From NCBI RefSeq assembly GCF_014197855.1, contig NZ_JACIGJ010000003.1, positions 248,001 through 312,000 on the forward strand: a stretch of 64,000 bases of DNA. Reading direction: 5' to 3'. Both the position numbers and the translations under genes were made by a program. The stretch is from Roseospira marina (GTDB lineage: Bacteria; Pseudomonadota; Alphaproteobacteria; Rhodospirillales; Rhodospirillaceae). Below the pieces are notes generated by a model. It was not told the DNA's origin. It ran no database searches and was given only the letters and a program-made list of their open reading frames with translations. Of this stretch, positions 27,540-35,628 are shown one piece after another (within the stretch, counting starts at the first letter, position 1; each line of letters starts with the position of its first letter).

Positions 27540-28517
27540 CTACCCTGGCAGCGCGGGCACCGCCAACGCGCCGGGCAGGATCCCCGCCGTCATCGCGTAC
27601 AGCAGCACCGGAACCGTCAGCACCGACAGAACCGTGGTCGCGAGGATGCTGGCCGAGGCCCGCTCGGTCCACACATCGTACTGCTGCGCGATCACGAACA
27701 CGTTGGTCGCGGTGGGCAGGGAGGCCATCAGCACGGCCGTCGCCGTCCAGACCGGATCGAACGGCCCGACCAGGGACAGCCCCGCGAGCATCAGCGCGGG
27801 GTGGACCACCAGCTTCACCGGCACGATGTAGCCCAACGCGGCCGGCACCCGCGTGAGCGGACGCAGCACCAGCGTAACCCCCATCGCGAACAGGGCGCAG
27901 GGCGCCGCCGCCCCCGCCAGCGTATCGATCATGCGGCTCAACGGGCCGGGCGGCACCAGGCCCAGGAACGCCGTCGCCACCCCCAGCGCCGTCGCCACGA
28001 TGAACGGATGCGTCACGATCTGAATCACCACATCGCGCGCCACCCGCCACGGCGGGCGCGCCTGCTTCCCGGCCAGCGCCATCAGCGCCGGCGCGAGCGT
28101 GAAGTGCATAACGTTTTCAAAGCAGAAGATCAGCGCGACGGGCACAGCCGCGTCCGGACCGAACACCAGCAGGGCGAGGCCCGGCCCCATGTAGCCGATG
28201 TTGCCGTAGCCGGCCGCCAGAGCCTGCACCGTGGCCTCATCACCGCGTCCGCGCGTGGCCACCATCGCCACGCCGAACGTCAAAGCCAGGACCACGAACG
28301 TCATCCCGACATTCGTGAGGATGAAGTCCCAGCGTGTCAGCGTCTCCACCGGCGTCTTGGCCAGCAGGCTGAAGAACAGCGCCGGCAGCGCCAGATAGAC
28401 GACGAACGTGTTCAGCCACCCAAGCTCGTTCAGCGGCAGCCGCTTCAGCCGCCCCAGAACCGCACCCAGCGCGATGAGACCGAACAGCGGAAGAATAAGT
28501 CCGATAACGTTTAACAT
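27540..28517 (-). CDS. AEC (auxin efflux carrier) family transporter
   Basis: The 325-residue protein has about ten membrane segments arranged as two five-helix halves ([20 protein letters not shown] at the start, [19 protein letters not shown] at the end). Conserved blocks include [38 protein letters not shown] and [22 protein letters not shown] proteins export organic anions such as malonate or malate; the substrate here is unknown. It converges with tam, separated by 38 bases. Confidence 0.9.
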   Translation of the reverse strand: MLNVIGLILPLFGLIALGAVLGRLKRLPLNELGWLNTFVVYLALPALFFSLLAKTPVETLTRWDFILTNVGMTFVVLALTFGVAMVATRGRGDEATVQALAAGYGNIGYMGPGLALLVFGPDAAVPVALIFCFENVMHFTLAPALMALAGKQARPPWRVARDVVIQIVTHPFIVATALGVATAFLGLVPPGPLSRMIDTLAGAAAPCALFAMGVTLVLRPLTRVPAALGYIVPVKLVVHPALMLAGLSLVGPFDPVWTATAVLMASLPTATNVFVIAQQYDVWTERASASILATTVLSVLTVPVLLYAMTAGILPGALAVPALPG

Positions 28518-28954
28518 GAGCCCCGGTCATCGTGGCGGCCACCCGTTGAAACACGCACCTCTCACCATAAACGGCGAAAAAACGTTGGCGCAAAGGCGCG
28601 CCGACCACAACGGGATTCTCGGACCTTTGGCGCTCCGAGGGGACCGGTCCCCCTCCTACACACTTCGTCCAGGTGGGCGTTCCTTCACCATCGTGGTATT
28701 CTGTAACCGATGTGTCATGCTTTTTAGTTCGCGGGAGACGGCCCGGGTCCAAACCCGAGCCCAGAGGCAGAGCGGCGGGTCGCGAACACCGCGTGTGTGG
28801 CCGCACCTGGACCCGGAGGACACAGGCCTCGCCGCGAGGGGACAAGGCTCGGGTGGACATACACCGGTCGAAGAAGGAGCCGTGGGACACGTCCGGCGCG
28901 GCCGCCTCCTGGTATAGCGGGGGCGATCATCCGGCCGCGCGCCGTTCCTGTTCT
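28518..28954. other. 437-base leader/intergenic region before the hemerythrin gene
   Basis: No credible gene is found here. The stretch must contain promoters for the divergent AEC transporter and the hemerythrin fusion. A long-range inverted pair is visible: AACCCGAGCC near 28754 and GGCTCGGGTGG near 28847, about 90 bases apart, which would close a structured leader if transcribed. I could not match it to a known riboswitch, RNase P, SRP RNA or tmRNA. Confidence 0.4.
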
Positions 28955-29857
28955 ATGGCCTGGACCGAGACGCTGTCGGTCCACTCGCCCACGCTGGATT
29001 TTCACCATCAGATCCTGCTGGGCTGCCTCAACCGGATGATGGACCTCGGAGAGGACTGGCGCGGCTGCCTGCCGGCGGTGCGGCGCGAGTTGGCCGTTCT
29101 GGCGCGCTACGCCCAGATCCATTTCTTTGTCGAGGAACGGGTCTTGGCCCGCGCCAACGCGCCGGCGACCATCCTTCAGGCGCACCACGACAGCCACCAG
29201 CGCCTTCTCGCCTGGCTGATGGAGACAGACCGGGCGTTCAAGGCCGATCCCAGCACGGTTCCGTTCCCGTCGATGGTGCAGGCCCTGACGCAGTGGCTCA
29301 CACGCCATATCGGCAAGGAAGACCGGGCGCACGTGGGGGCCGTCATGCGGCGCCACCCGGAGATTGAGGCGGAGATCCGGCGGTGCCGGTACGCACCCAT
29401 CACACACCGATTGAACCTCGGTCGGCCGGACGCCCCGCCAGACCCCGCCGACCGGCGACCGCTCTTGGGCCGCCACGCCGCCATCGCGGAGGGCGACGTC
29501 GGGCGCGCCTATTTCCTGTCGCGCGCCCTACGCGACCAGGGCATGAGTGTCTCTCAGGCACGCGATCTTGCAACCGCCAGCGCCCTCATCGAGACCGAGA
29601 CCCCGGACCTGCTGTTCCTCGACTGGACGCTACCCGGCGCCACACCGCTGGCCCGGCGGGTGTACCGGACCACCGAAACGGCGGTGGTGGCGTGCCATTT
29701 CGGCAACCCATTGGACATATTGGATGCGTGCGAGGGCGCCGGTGTCGCCAACATCCTCGGCTATCCCTGCCGCGTCGCCGACATCGCAACGGCCGCCCAG
29801 ACCACGCTCGACGCCGCCGTACCGCTGCGCGCGCTCGTGCTCGAACGGGCGCCGTGA
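28955..29857 (+). CDS. Bacteriohemerythrin fused to a degenerate receiver domain
   Basis: Residues 1-130 form a bacteriohemerythrin with all seven expected iron ligands visible: His18, His56, Glu60, His77, His81, His118 and Asp123 (HFFVE, HHDSH, HIGKED). These domains bind O2 or NO at a di-iron site. Residues 165-300 resemble a response-regulator receiver (PDLLFLDWTLPG, with Asp223 at the phospho-site), but the conserved Thr/Ser and Lys positions fall in VVACHFG and ILGYPCR and are not conserved. This suggests an O2/NO-linked signalling protein that is not regulated by ordinary phosphorylation. The ATG at 28955 has no strong Shine-Dalgarno. Confidence 0.78.
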   Translation: MAWTETLSVHSPTLDFHHQILLGCLNRMMDLGEDWRGCLPAVRRELAVLARYAQIHFFVEERVLARANAPATILQAHHDSHQRLLAWLMETDRAFKADPSTVPFPSMVQALTQWLTRHIGKEDRAHVGAVMRRHPEIEAEIRRCRYAPITHRLNLGRPDAPPDPADRRPLLGRHAAIAEGDVGRAYFLSRALRDQGMSVSQARDLATASALIETETPDLLFLDWTLPGATPLARRVYRTTETAVVACHFGNPLDILDACEGAGVANILGYPCRVADIATAAQTTLDAAVPLRALVLERAP

Positions 29858-29893
29858 CAGCCGGCCGGGATCGGAACGCGGAACCGGCAGCGA

Positions 29894-30340
29894 TCACGCG
29901 ACGCCGTAGTTCTCGCCGTGAATGTAGGTGTCGCGATCGCGGAGATCCTGCGACAGCTGGCGATGAATCGCGCTGTGAAGGTCGCGCATCGAGACCATGG
30001 CCACGACGCGGTCATCCTCCACGATCGGCAGATGCCGGAACTTGTGCGCCTGCATCAGGCCCAGCGCCTCGAACGCGGTCGCATCCGGTGGCAGCGAGTA
30101 GGGATCGCGCGTCATGATCTCGTCCGCGCGAACGACGGCCGGGTTGCGGCCCTCTGCGACGATGCGGCCGGTGATATCGCGCTCGGTCACGATCCCGACC
30201 AGACGTTTGCCATCCATGACCAGCACCGCCGCGACCCGGTGGGTGGTCATCGCCACGGCCACGTCGCGTGCCGTCGCCTCTGGGGCGACGCTGATCAGCA
30301 CGCTCATGTTTACAATGTCCGGCACGAGCTTCCGAAGCAT
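29894..30340 (-). CDS. Two-CBS-domain protein
   Basis: The 148-residue protein is a pair of CBS domains: VAVAMTTHRVAAVLVMDGKR with VGIVTERDITGRIV, then ADEIMTRDPYSLPPDAT with FRHLPIVEDDRVVAMVSMRDL. Such Bateman modules bind adenosyl nucleotides and regulate partner proteins. No catalytic domain is attached. The ATG at 30340 follows GGGGAGGG. The 273-base spacer behind it (30341-30613) shows no gene. It converges with the hemerythrin gene, separated by 36 bases. Confidence 0.88.
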   Translation of the reverse strand: MLRKLVPDIVNMSVLISVAPEATARDVAVAMTTHRVAAVLVMDGKRLVGIVTERDITGRIVAEGRNPAVVRADEIMTRDPYSLPPDATAFEALGLMQAHKFRHLPIVEDDRVVAMVSMRDLHSAIHRQLSQDLRDRDTYIHGENYGVA

Positions 30341-30613
30341 ACGGAACCCTCCCCATCGCTGGAACGTGGCTGCGAACGCCCGTCCCGTTTGGTCGTGCGC
30401 GTGACCCGGATCGGGTGTATCCGGGCGCGGATCGTCGAAACGCCGGACCGCCCACACACCGTCCTTAACGCATCGGTTGTCCGGATGGTAAGTCCGTCTT
30501 GACGAGAGAGGAGTATAGACTGTGTTGCGGGGTCGGACAATGCGGCGTTGGCGGCCCACGCCCGCTCGGTTTCCGACCAATGGAAACCATCGGGTTTCGG
30601 TTCGGGCGGGCCC

Positions 30614-31573
30614 CTACCGCCGTCGCTCGGGGTCGGACACCACGTGGGTGCCGGGCGCCGGCAGGGCCCCATCGTTCTGTGCCGCCACGCGGCCGAGCTG
30701 CGCCTCGCGGTACAGGATATACAGGGCCGAGACGATGATGATCCCCGCCCCCACGAAGGTCCAGACGTCGGGCAGTTCCCCGAACGCCAGGATCCCGATC
30801 AGGGTCGCCCACACGATCTGGCTGTAGTCGAAGGGCGTGACCAGCGTGGCCTCGCCCTCCCGGTAGGCGCTGACCGCCAGGAACTGGCCCAGGCTGGCCG
30901 TCCCACCGATGGCGACCAGGACGACCCAGGTCAGCGGCTCCGGCCACTGCCAGACCCAGAGCGCGGGACCAAGCGTGATGACCACGGCCCCGGTCACGAA
31001 CCACATCAGAATGGTCAAGGGCCGCTCGGTCCGGGACAGCAGCTTGACCAGCGTCATGGCCGTCGCGACCAGGGCGGCCGACGCCAGCGCGGTCAGGGCG
31101 TTGAGGTCCAGCGCGGCCGTATCGGGCCGCATGACGATCAGCACACCGGCAAAGCCCACCGCGGTCGCCAGCCCGCGCCGCCACCGCACCACCTCGCCCA
31201 GGATCAGAATGGCCAGCAGAATCATGAACATCGGGCGGGCATAGGTGATCGACACCGCCGTCGCCAGATCCATGTGCGTGATGGCCTGAAACAGGCAGAA
31301 CATGGCCAGGATACCGATCGCGACCCGCAGGGCGTGGAGCCCCGGCCGTCGGGTGCAATAGATCGCCAGCCCCTCGCGGCGAATGAACGGAAGCAGGGCC
31401 ATAAGGCCGAACAGGCAGCGGAAAAAGACGATCTGGAAGGTGTGCAGCTCCATCCCGGCCATCTTGATCATGCCGTTCATGACCGAGAAGCAGAAGGCGC
31501 TGAGCAGCATGAACAGGCTCCCGCGGGCATTGCCGGACAATGCCCGCCACCAGGAGGCAACGGCAGGCGGCAC
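30614..31573 (-). CDS. EamA/DMT family transporter
   Basis: The 319-residue protein has ten membrane segments in two EamA repeats, starting ARGSLFMLLSAFCFSVMNG and ending VWTFVGAGIIIVSALYILY. Characteristic blocks are QIVFFRCLFGL, AITHMDLATAVSITYARP and YSQIVWATLIGILAFGELP. DMT proteins export or import metabolites; the substrate is unknown. The GTG at 31573 with AAAGGT upstream is chosen because it places the first membrane helix about 17 residues in; an in-frame ATG at 31696 would add 41 Arg-rich residues. Confidence 0.85.
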   Translation of the reverse strand: MPPAVASWWRALSGNARGSLFMLLSAFCFSVMNGMIKMAGMELHTFQIVFFRCLFGLMALLPFIRREGLAIYCTRRPGLHALRVAIGILAMFCLFQAITHMDLATAVSITYARPMFMILLAILILGEVVRWRRGLATAVGFAGVLIVMRPDTAALDLNALTALASAALVATAMTLVKLLSRTERPLTILMWFVTGAVVITLGPALWVWQWPEPLTWVVLVAIGGTASLGQFLAVSAYREGEATLVTPFDYSQIVWATLIGILAFGELPDVWTFVGAGIIIVSALYILYREAQLGRVAAQNDGALPAPGTHVVSDPERRR

Positions 31574-31748
31574 GGGTTGACCTTTCGCGAGGAACGCGCA
31601 GCGTATGCGGCGAACGTTGGTGTGCAGTCGATTAGAGTAACGGGTTCCTTCCTCGGCGCGGCCCGAAAGCGACGCGCTGCGCATCAGGGCTGCCATGCAG
31701 TGCGCGCATAATCAGATGTGCGGACAGCGCGCGCGTCCCGGTCCGTCG

Positions 31749-33683
31749 TCAGGCGGGCCGCGCCTGCGAGGACAGCGCGCCCGTACGGTCCCGATCCTCC
31801 GACGCCACGGTCCCCGCGATGTCCGGGCGGTCGCCGACCGCCAGGGCCATCCGGTTGCGTCCCGTCCGCTTCGCCTCATACAGGGCGTCGTCGGCCGCCT
31901 TCAAGGCGTCGTCGAAGGCCGCGTGCCGCGCCATGGCCGTCAGGCCAAGACTCGCCGTCACGGGCAGCGGACCGGTCGCGGTCGCGAAGGGTTCCCGGTT
32001 GATCGCAGCCAGGATCCGCCGCGCGGCGACCATCCCTTCCGTCACCGTCGCATGCGACACAATGACGGCGAACTCCTCGCCGCCGAGCCGGGCGACCGCG
32101 TCCGTCTCCCGCACCACATGGTGCAGCCGCCGGGCGACCTCGATCAGGACTTCGTCCCCGACGTCGTGGCCATGGGTGTCGTTGATCGCCTTGAAATGAT
32201 CGAGGTCCAGCATGATCAAGGCCGCGTCGCCGCTGTACCGGTTCAGGTCCGCCATGTAGTCGCTCGCCGACAGCATGAACGCCCGGCGGTTCTTGAGCCC
32301 GGTCAGGGGATCGTGGAGGGCAAGGTAGGCGGCCTCGTCGAGCAGCTTGCGGCTGCGCTCGGACTCCCGCACGAAGCGTTCGCGCACCTGATTGTAGAAC
32401 CAGGCCACATGCGCCGCGTCGGTTTCCTCGTCCACCTCCACCGGGGTCGAGAAATCCCCCATGGCGCCCTGCTGCGACAGCTGGTTCAGAAGATCGAGCA
32501 TGGCCGTGCCGGCGCCGTGCTCCGCCACGTTCAGCCCGATGCGTTCGTCCTCGGGCGAAACCCGGTAGGCGATCCAGACGCTCGTCACCGCCATGAACAC
32601 CCAGGCGACCACAAACGCGAACACCGGAATGACCACCGCGCCCAGCATCTGCACGGCCACCCACGCCAACCGTCCGCCCAAGACAGGCGGAATATGCTCC
32701 GGCGTGGCGAACAGCGGCAACATCACGGTACCGAGGACGCCAGCGAACAGGTGAACCGGAATGGCGCCGACCGGGTCGTCGATGCCAACGCGCTCCAGCA
32801 CCCCCAGCCCCCAGACGGCCACCAGGGCCCCCATGGCGCCGATCGCCATCGCGCCGAGGGGCTGCACCACCGAACACCCGGCGGTGATCGACACCAGTCC
32901 GCCCAGCATACCGGTGAGGATTTCGGTGGCTTTCGGTTTGCGCCGCCACAGCATGGCCCAGGCCAGGACGGCGACAATGCCGACCGCCGCGCCGACGCCC
33001 GTGTTGACCAGGATCAGCGGCACCTGATGCTCAAAGTCCTTGGCCGCGCCGCTGTTGAATCCGAACCAGCCGAACATCAGCAGAAAGGCGCCCAGGGCGG
33101 AGAGCGCGAGGTTGTCACCATCGATGGTGCCGCTCGGACGGGTGCCGTCAAACCGCCCGAGGCGCGGCCCAATGTGCAACACCGCCGCCAGCGCGATGGC
33201 GCCCCCCACGGCATGCACCACGGTGCTGCCCGCAAAGTCCAGGAAGCCCAGCTCCGCCAGCCATCCGCCCTGGCCCCAGGCCCAGTGGCCGCTGACGGGA
33301 TAGACCAGCACACTCATGCAGATGGCCAACAGAAGATAACCACCGAAACTGGTTCTCTCCGACACCGCGCCGGACACGATGGTGATCGCGGTGCCGCAGA
33401 ACATGGCCTGAAACAGCGCCACCAGCAGTTCGGAGGCGTTACCGGTCACCATGACCGAGGCCCCGTGACCAAGCAGTCCGAACCAACTGGCCCCGAACAT
33501 CAGACCGTTGCCGATGAGCATGAAGAACACGATCGTGGTGCCCAGGTCGGCGACGTTCTTGATCGCCACGTTCACAGAGTTCTTGCGGCGGACCATGCCC
33601 GCCTCGTAGCACGTGAACCCGGCCTGCATGAGCAGCACCAGGAACGTGGACAGCGCAAGCCAGATCATGTGTTGGTCGGACAT
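31749..33683 (-). CDS. Ammonium transporter (Amt) fused to a GGDEF diguanylate cyclase
   Basis: Residues 1-375 are an Amt/Mep channel with about 11 membrane helices. The twin pore histidines are His157 (TVVHAVGG) and His311 (PVHLFAGV), and the ammonium-site Asp149 (FLDFAGS) and WFGFNSGAA are present. Residues 380-450 form a cytosolic linker with coiled-coil character, and 452-625 a GGDEF domain: LDLDHFKAIND, active-site GGEEF at 534-538, and an inhibitory-site RETD at 525-528, five residues before it. The protein should couple ammonium sensing or transport to cyclic-di-GMP synthesis. A histidine-kinase-like gene lies 140 bases upstream in the same direction. No glnK is adjacent. Confidence 0.93.
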   Translation of the reverse strand: MSDQHMIWLALSTFLVLLMQAGFTCYEAGMVRRKNSVNVAIKNVADLGTTIVFFMLIGNGLMFGASWFGLLGHGASVMVTGNASELLVALFQAMFCGTAITIVSGAVSERTSFGGYLLLAICMSVLVYPVSGHWAWGQGGWLAELGFLDFAGSTVVHAVGGAIALAAVLHIGPRLGRFDGTRPSGTIDGDNLALSALGAFLLMFGWFGFNSGAAKDFEHQVPLILVNTGVGAAVGIVAVLAWAMLWRRKPKATEILTGMLGGLVSITAGCSVVQPLGAMAIGAMGALVAVWGLGVLERVGIDDPVGAIPVHLFAGVLGTVMLPLFATPEHIPPVLGGRLAWVAVQMLGAVVIPVFAFVVAWVFMAVTSVWIAYRVSPEDERIGLNVAEHGAGTAMLDLLNQLSQQGAMGDFSTPVEVDEETDAAHVAWFYNQVRERFVRESERSRKLLDEAAYLALHDPLTGLKNRRAFMLSASDYMADLNRYSGDAALIMLDLDHFKAINDTHGHDVGDEVLIEVARRLHHVVRETDAVARLGGEEFAVIVSHATVTEGMVAARRILAAINREPFATATGPLPVTASLGLTAMARHAAFDDALKAADDALYEAKRTGRNRMALAVGDRPDIAGTVASEDRDRTGALSSQARPA

Positions 33684-33823
33684 GGATAAACTGCCTTACA
33701 AAGTGGCAGCAGAAGGCGCGTGCCCAAAAAAGGGCGCCTCCCATCGCGGAATGTCAACCTAGACACATGGACTGTGACAATACGCATATTTGTATCGTTT
33801 ACAGAACACTCTAAAAACGGATA

Positions 33824-35002
33824 TCACCCCACCGTCGGACCGGGTCCAAGCCGGCTGGCCGCCAACCGTACGGTTGCCGTGGTGCCGCGCCCCGGCACGC
33901 TGTGCAGATCGAAGACACCGCCCAGCGCACCCACCAGCGTCTTCACGATCGTCAGCCCGACGCCGGCGTCATGCGATTCGCCGGCAGCGCTCCCCTCCCG
34001 GCTGGCGGACGGTATCAGCATGCGGCGGATACGGCCGGCCGCCGCGCCCCCGCCCCCGGTATCCCCGACCTGCAGCAGCAAGCGCTCCCGATCCAGCCGC
34101 AGGGACAGGTCGACCCGACCGCCCGCCGCGGTAAAGGCCAGGGCGTTGGCGATCAGATTGTGCAGAATGTGCCGGATGGCGGCGCCGTCCGCGCGCAGGG
34201 AACGCCCCGTCAGCGCCTCATCGACCTGAAACCCGAGCGTCACGCCGGCGGCCGTCGCGTCCGGCAGTGCGCGCTGGATCACGTCGGCAGCGAGGGCACG
34301 CAGGTCCACGCGCCCCCGTGCCCCCCGGTGACCGGACGCGGCGGGCCGCGCGATGTCGGGCACCACGGCGAACACTGCTTCCATATGGCGCCCCGCCGCG
34401 ACGATCCCGTTTGCGACGTCGCGCTGTCCGGGGGTGAGGCGCCCCGCCGCCCCCTGACCGAGCGCCTCGGCGGATTCGATGATGGTGTTCAGCGGTGTCC
34501 GGAGTTGCTGGCTCATCGCGCCCAGGAACCGGTCTTTTTCCGCGCTGGCATGCTCGGCGTGCGCCGCCGCGCGGCTCAGGGCCGCGACCTGCGCTTGATC
34601 CGCCGTGGTATCGACGAGCATGCCGGTCAGCCCGGTCACGATGCCGGTGACCTCGTCGCGCATGACGGTCTTGATGACGCGCGCGTGTCCGCGCGTGCCG
34701 TCCGCATACGAAACCGCCATGTCGCGCGTGCAGGGATCGGCCGAGCCTGTCTCGGCCTCCGCCAACAGAGCGCGGTCGTGGTCCTCATCGACCAGCGCGG
34801 TGACCCCGATGATTTCCGAGGCCATGCGCCCCACGACATCCATCCGGGACCGGCCGAGCACCCGCGCGGCATGGCGGACGTTGCTGGCCGTAAACCGCAG
34901 ATCCGTGTCCTTGATGTAGACGGGTACGCCGAGGGCGTCCAACAGGGTCAGGGCGTCCCACCGTGTCTGCACCGAAACCGCATCCATACCGTCCGCCGCC
35001 AT
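33824..35002 (-). CDS. PAS-containing histidine-kinase-like protein lacking the phospho-accepting His
   Basis: The 392-residue soluble protein has a PAS domain (about 20-135, VPVYIKDTDLRFTASN), a DHp-like helix pair and a HATPase domain. The H-box reads AMSQQLRTPLNTII: Gln165 stands where kinases have His (SHELRTP), confirmed from codons AGC-CAG-CAA. ATP-binding blocks are present: Asn282/Asn286 (HNLIANAL), DTGGGG (314-319) and AGVGLTIVK. It is probably a pseudokinase or ATP-binding sensor. The ATG at 35002 follows GGGGAGA. It lies directly upstream of the Amt-GGDEF gene and may be co-transcribed with it. Confidence 0.85.
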   Translation of the reverse strand: MAADGMDAVSVQTRWDALTLLDALGVPVYIKDTDLRFTASNVRHAARVLGRSRMDVVGRMASEIIGVTALVDEDHDRALLAEAETGSADPCTRDMAVSYADGTRGHARVIKTVMRDEVTGIVTGLTGMLVDTTADQAQVAALSRAAAHAEHASAEKDRFLGAMSQQLRTPLNTIIESAEALGQGAAGRLTPGQRDVANGIVAAGRHMEAVFAVVPDIARPAASGHRGARGRVDLRALAADVIQRALPDATAAGVTLGFQVDEALTGRSLRADGAAIRHILHNLIANALAFTAAGGRVDLSLRLDRERLLLQVGDTGGGGAAAGRIRRMLIPSASREGSAAGESHDAGVGLTIVKTLVGALGGVFDLHSVPGRGTTATVRLAASRLGPGPTVG

Positions 35003-35178
35003 GGCGTCTCCCCTTTCCGCCCGGCGCACACACGCACGACCAAGGCCAGCCAAACCAACGCCTTAGTCCGGGTGGCACCGCCATCCCGAACCGGCATTGT
35101 TCAGCATGCCTGAAGCAATACACACACGGCTAGAGGGGATTACGCTTTTGCCCGCGATTCGATCGCGCGACACCCGTT

Positions 35179-35199
35179 CCAAGGGATGTATCCCTTTGG
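35179..35199. terminator. Short hairpin downstream of sdhE
   Basis: CCAAGGGA-TGTA-TCCCTTTGG forms an eight-pair stem with one bulge. It sits about 72 bases past the sdhE stop, in the 268-base spacer before the kinase gene. No T-run follows, so termination is uncertain. The rest of the spacer shows only GGAGACGGAGGAGACAG-type purine repeats. Confidence 0.35.
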
Positions 35200-35270
35200 A
35201 GGAGACGGAGGAGACAGAGGACACGGCACGCCGGGACACCGCTCGAAGCGACCGGCGCGGACCGATCGGA

Positions 35271-35528
35271 TCAGACGGGCGGCATCAGCCGGTAGGCCTT
35301 CAGGCGCGCCATGATCGGCGTGTCATAGGCCGCCGGTACGGGCGTGCGGTCGAACAGCCAGTCCATGATGTTGGCGTCCGGTTCTTCAAGCAGCGTTTCG
35401 AACTGATCGAGTTCGGACGGGCTCAGATCGGCCAGGAACTCCTCGGCGAAACCACCCAGGATCAGGTCGGTCTCCTTCATGCCGCGCAGCTTGGCGCGGT
35501 AGAGAATACGTTTACGGCGATCGTCCAT
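35271..35528 (-). CDS. sdhE: FAD assembly factor SdhE
   Basis: The 85-residue protein starts MDDRRKRILYRAKLRGMKET and carries the RGxxE motif (RGMKE) essential for flavinylation of succinate dehydrogenase, followed by LILGGFAEEFLADLSPSEL and PDANIMDWLF. It helps attach FAD covalently to SdhA. It diverges from recG, a neighbourhood conserved in alphaproteobacteria. The start at 35528 follows the family. Confidence 0.93.
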   Translation of the reverse strand: MDDRRKRILYRAKLRGMKETDLILGGFAEEFLADLSPSELDQFETLLEEPDANIMDWLFDRTPVPAAYDTPIMARLKAYRLMPPV

Positions 35529-35628
35529 GGAGTGCTCCAGGCGGTAGGATGACGGCGCATCCCTGCGGCCCGTGTTATACGAGATCCAAACGCCCCTGTC
35601 AGCACACCGACCGGTTCCGCCCTCCGCC

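Noticed and set aside
25960-28050. Very long leftward open frame (about 696 codons) spanning tam and part of the AEC gene
   Set aside because: Only its last 199 codons encode a recognisable protein (PaaY-like). The rest is antisense to clear genes and gives Arg/Gly-rich low-complexity sequence.
31695-33689. Rightward open frame of about 660 codons antisense to the Amt-GGDEF gene
   Set aside because: The peptide is His/Gln/Arg-rich without any motif; the opposite strand carries clear Amt and GGDEF motifs.
33684-33823. Possible sigma-54 promoter upstream of the Amt-GGDEF gene (GGGCACG on the minus strand)
   Set aside because: The -12 GC is not at the required distance and the TTGC element is absent.
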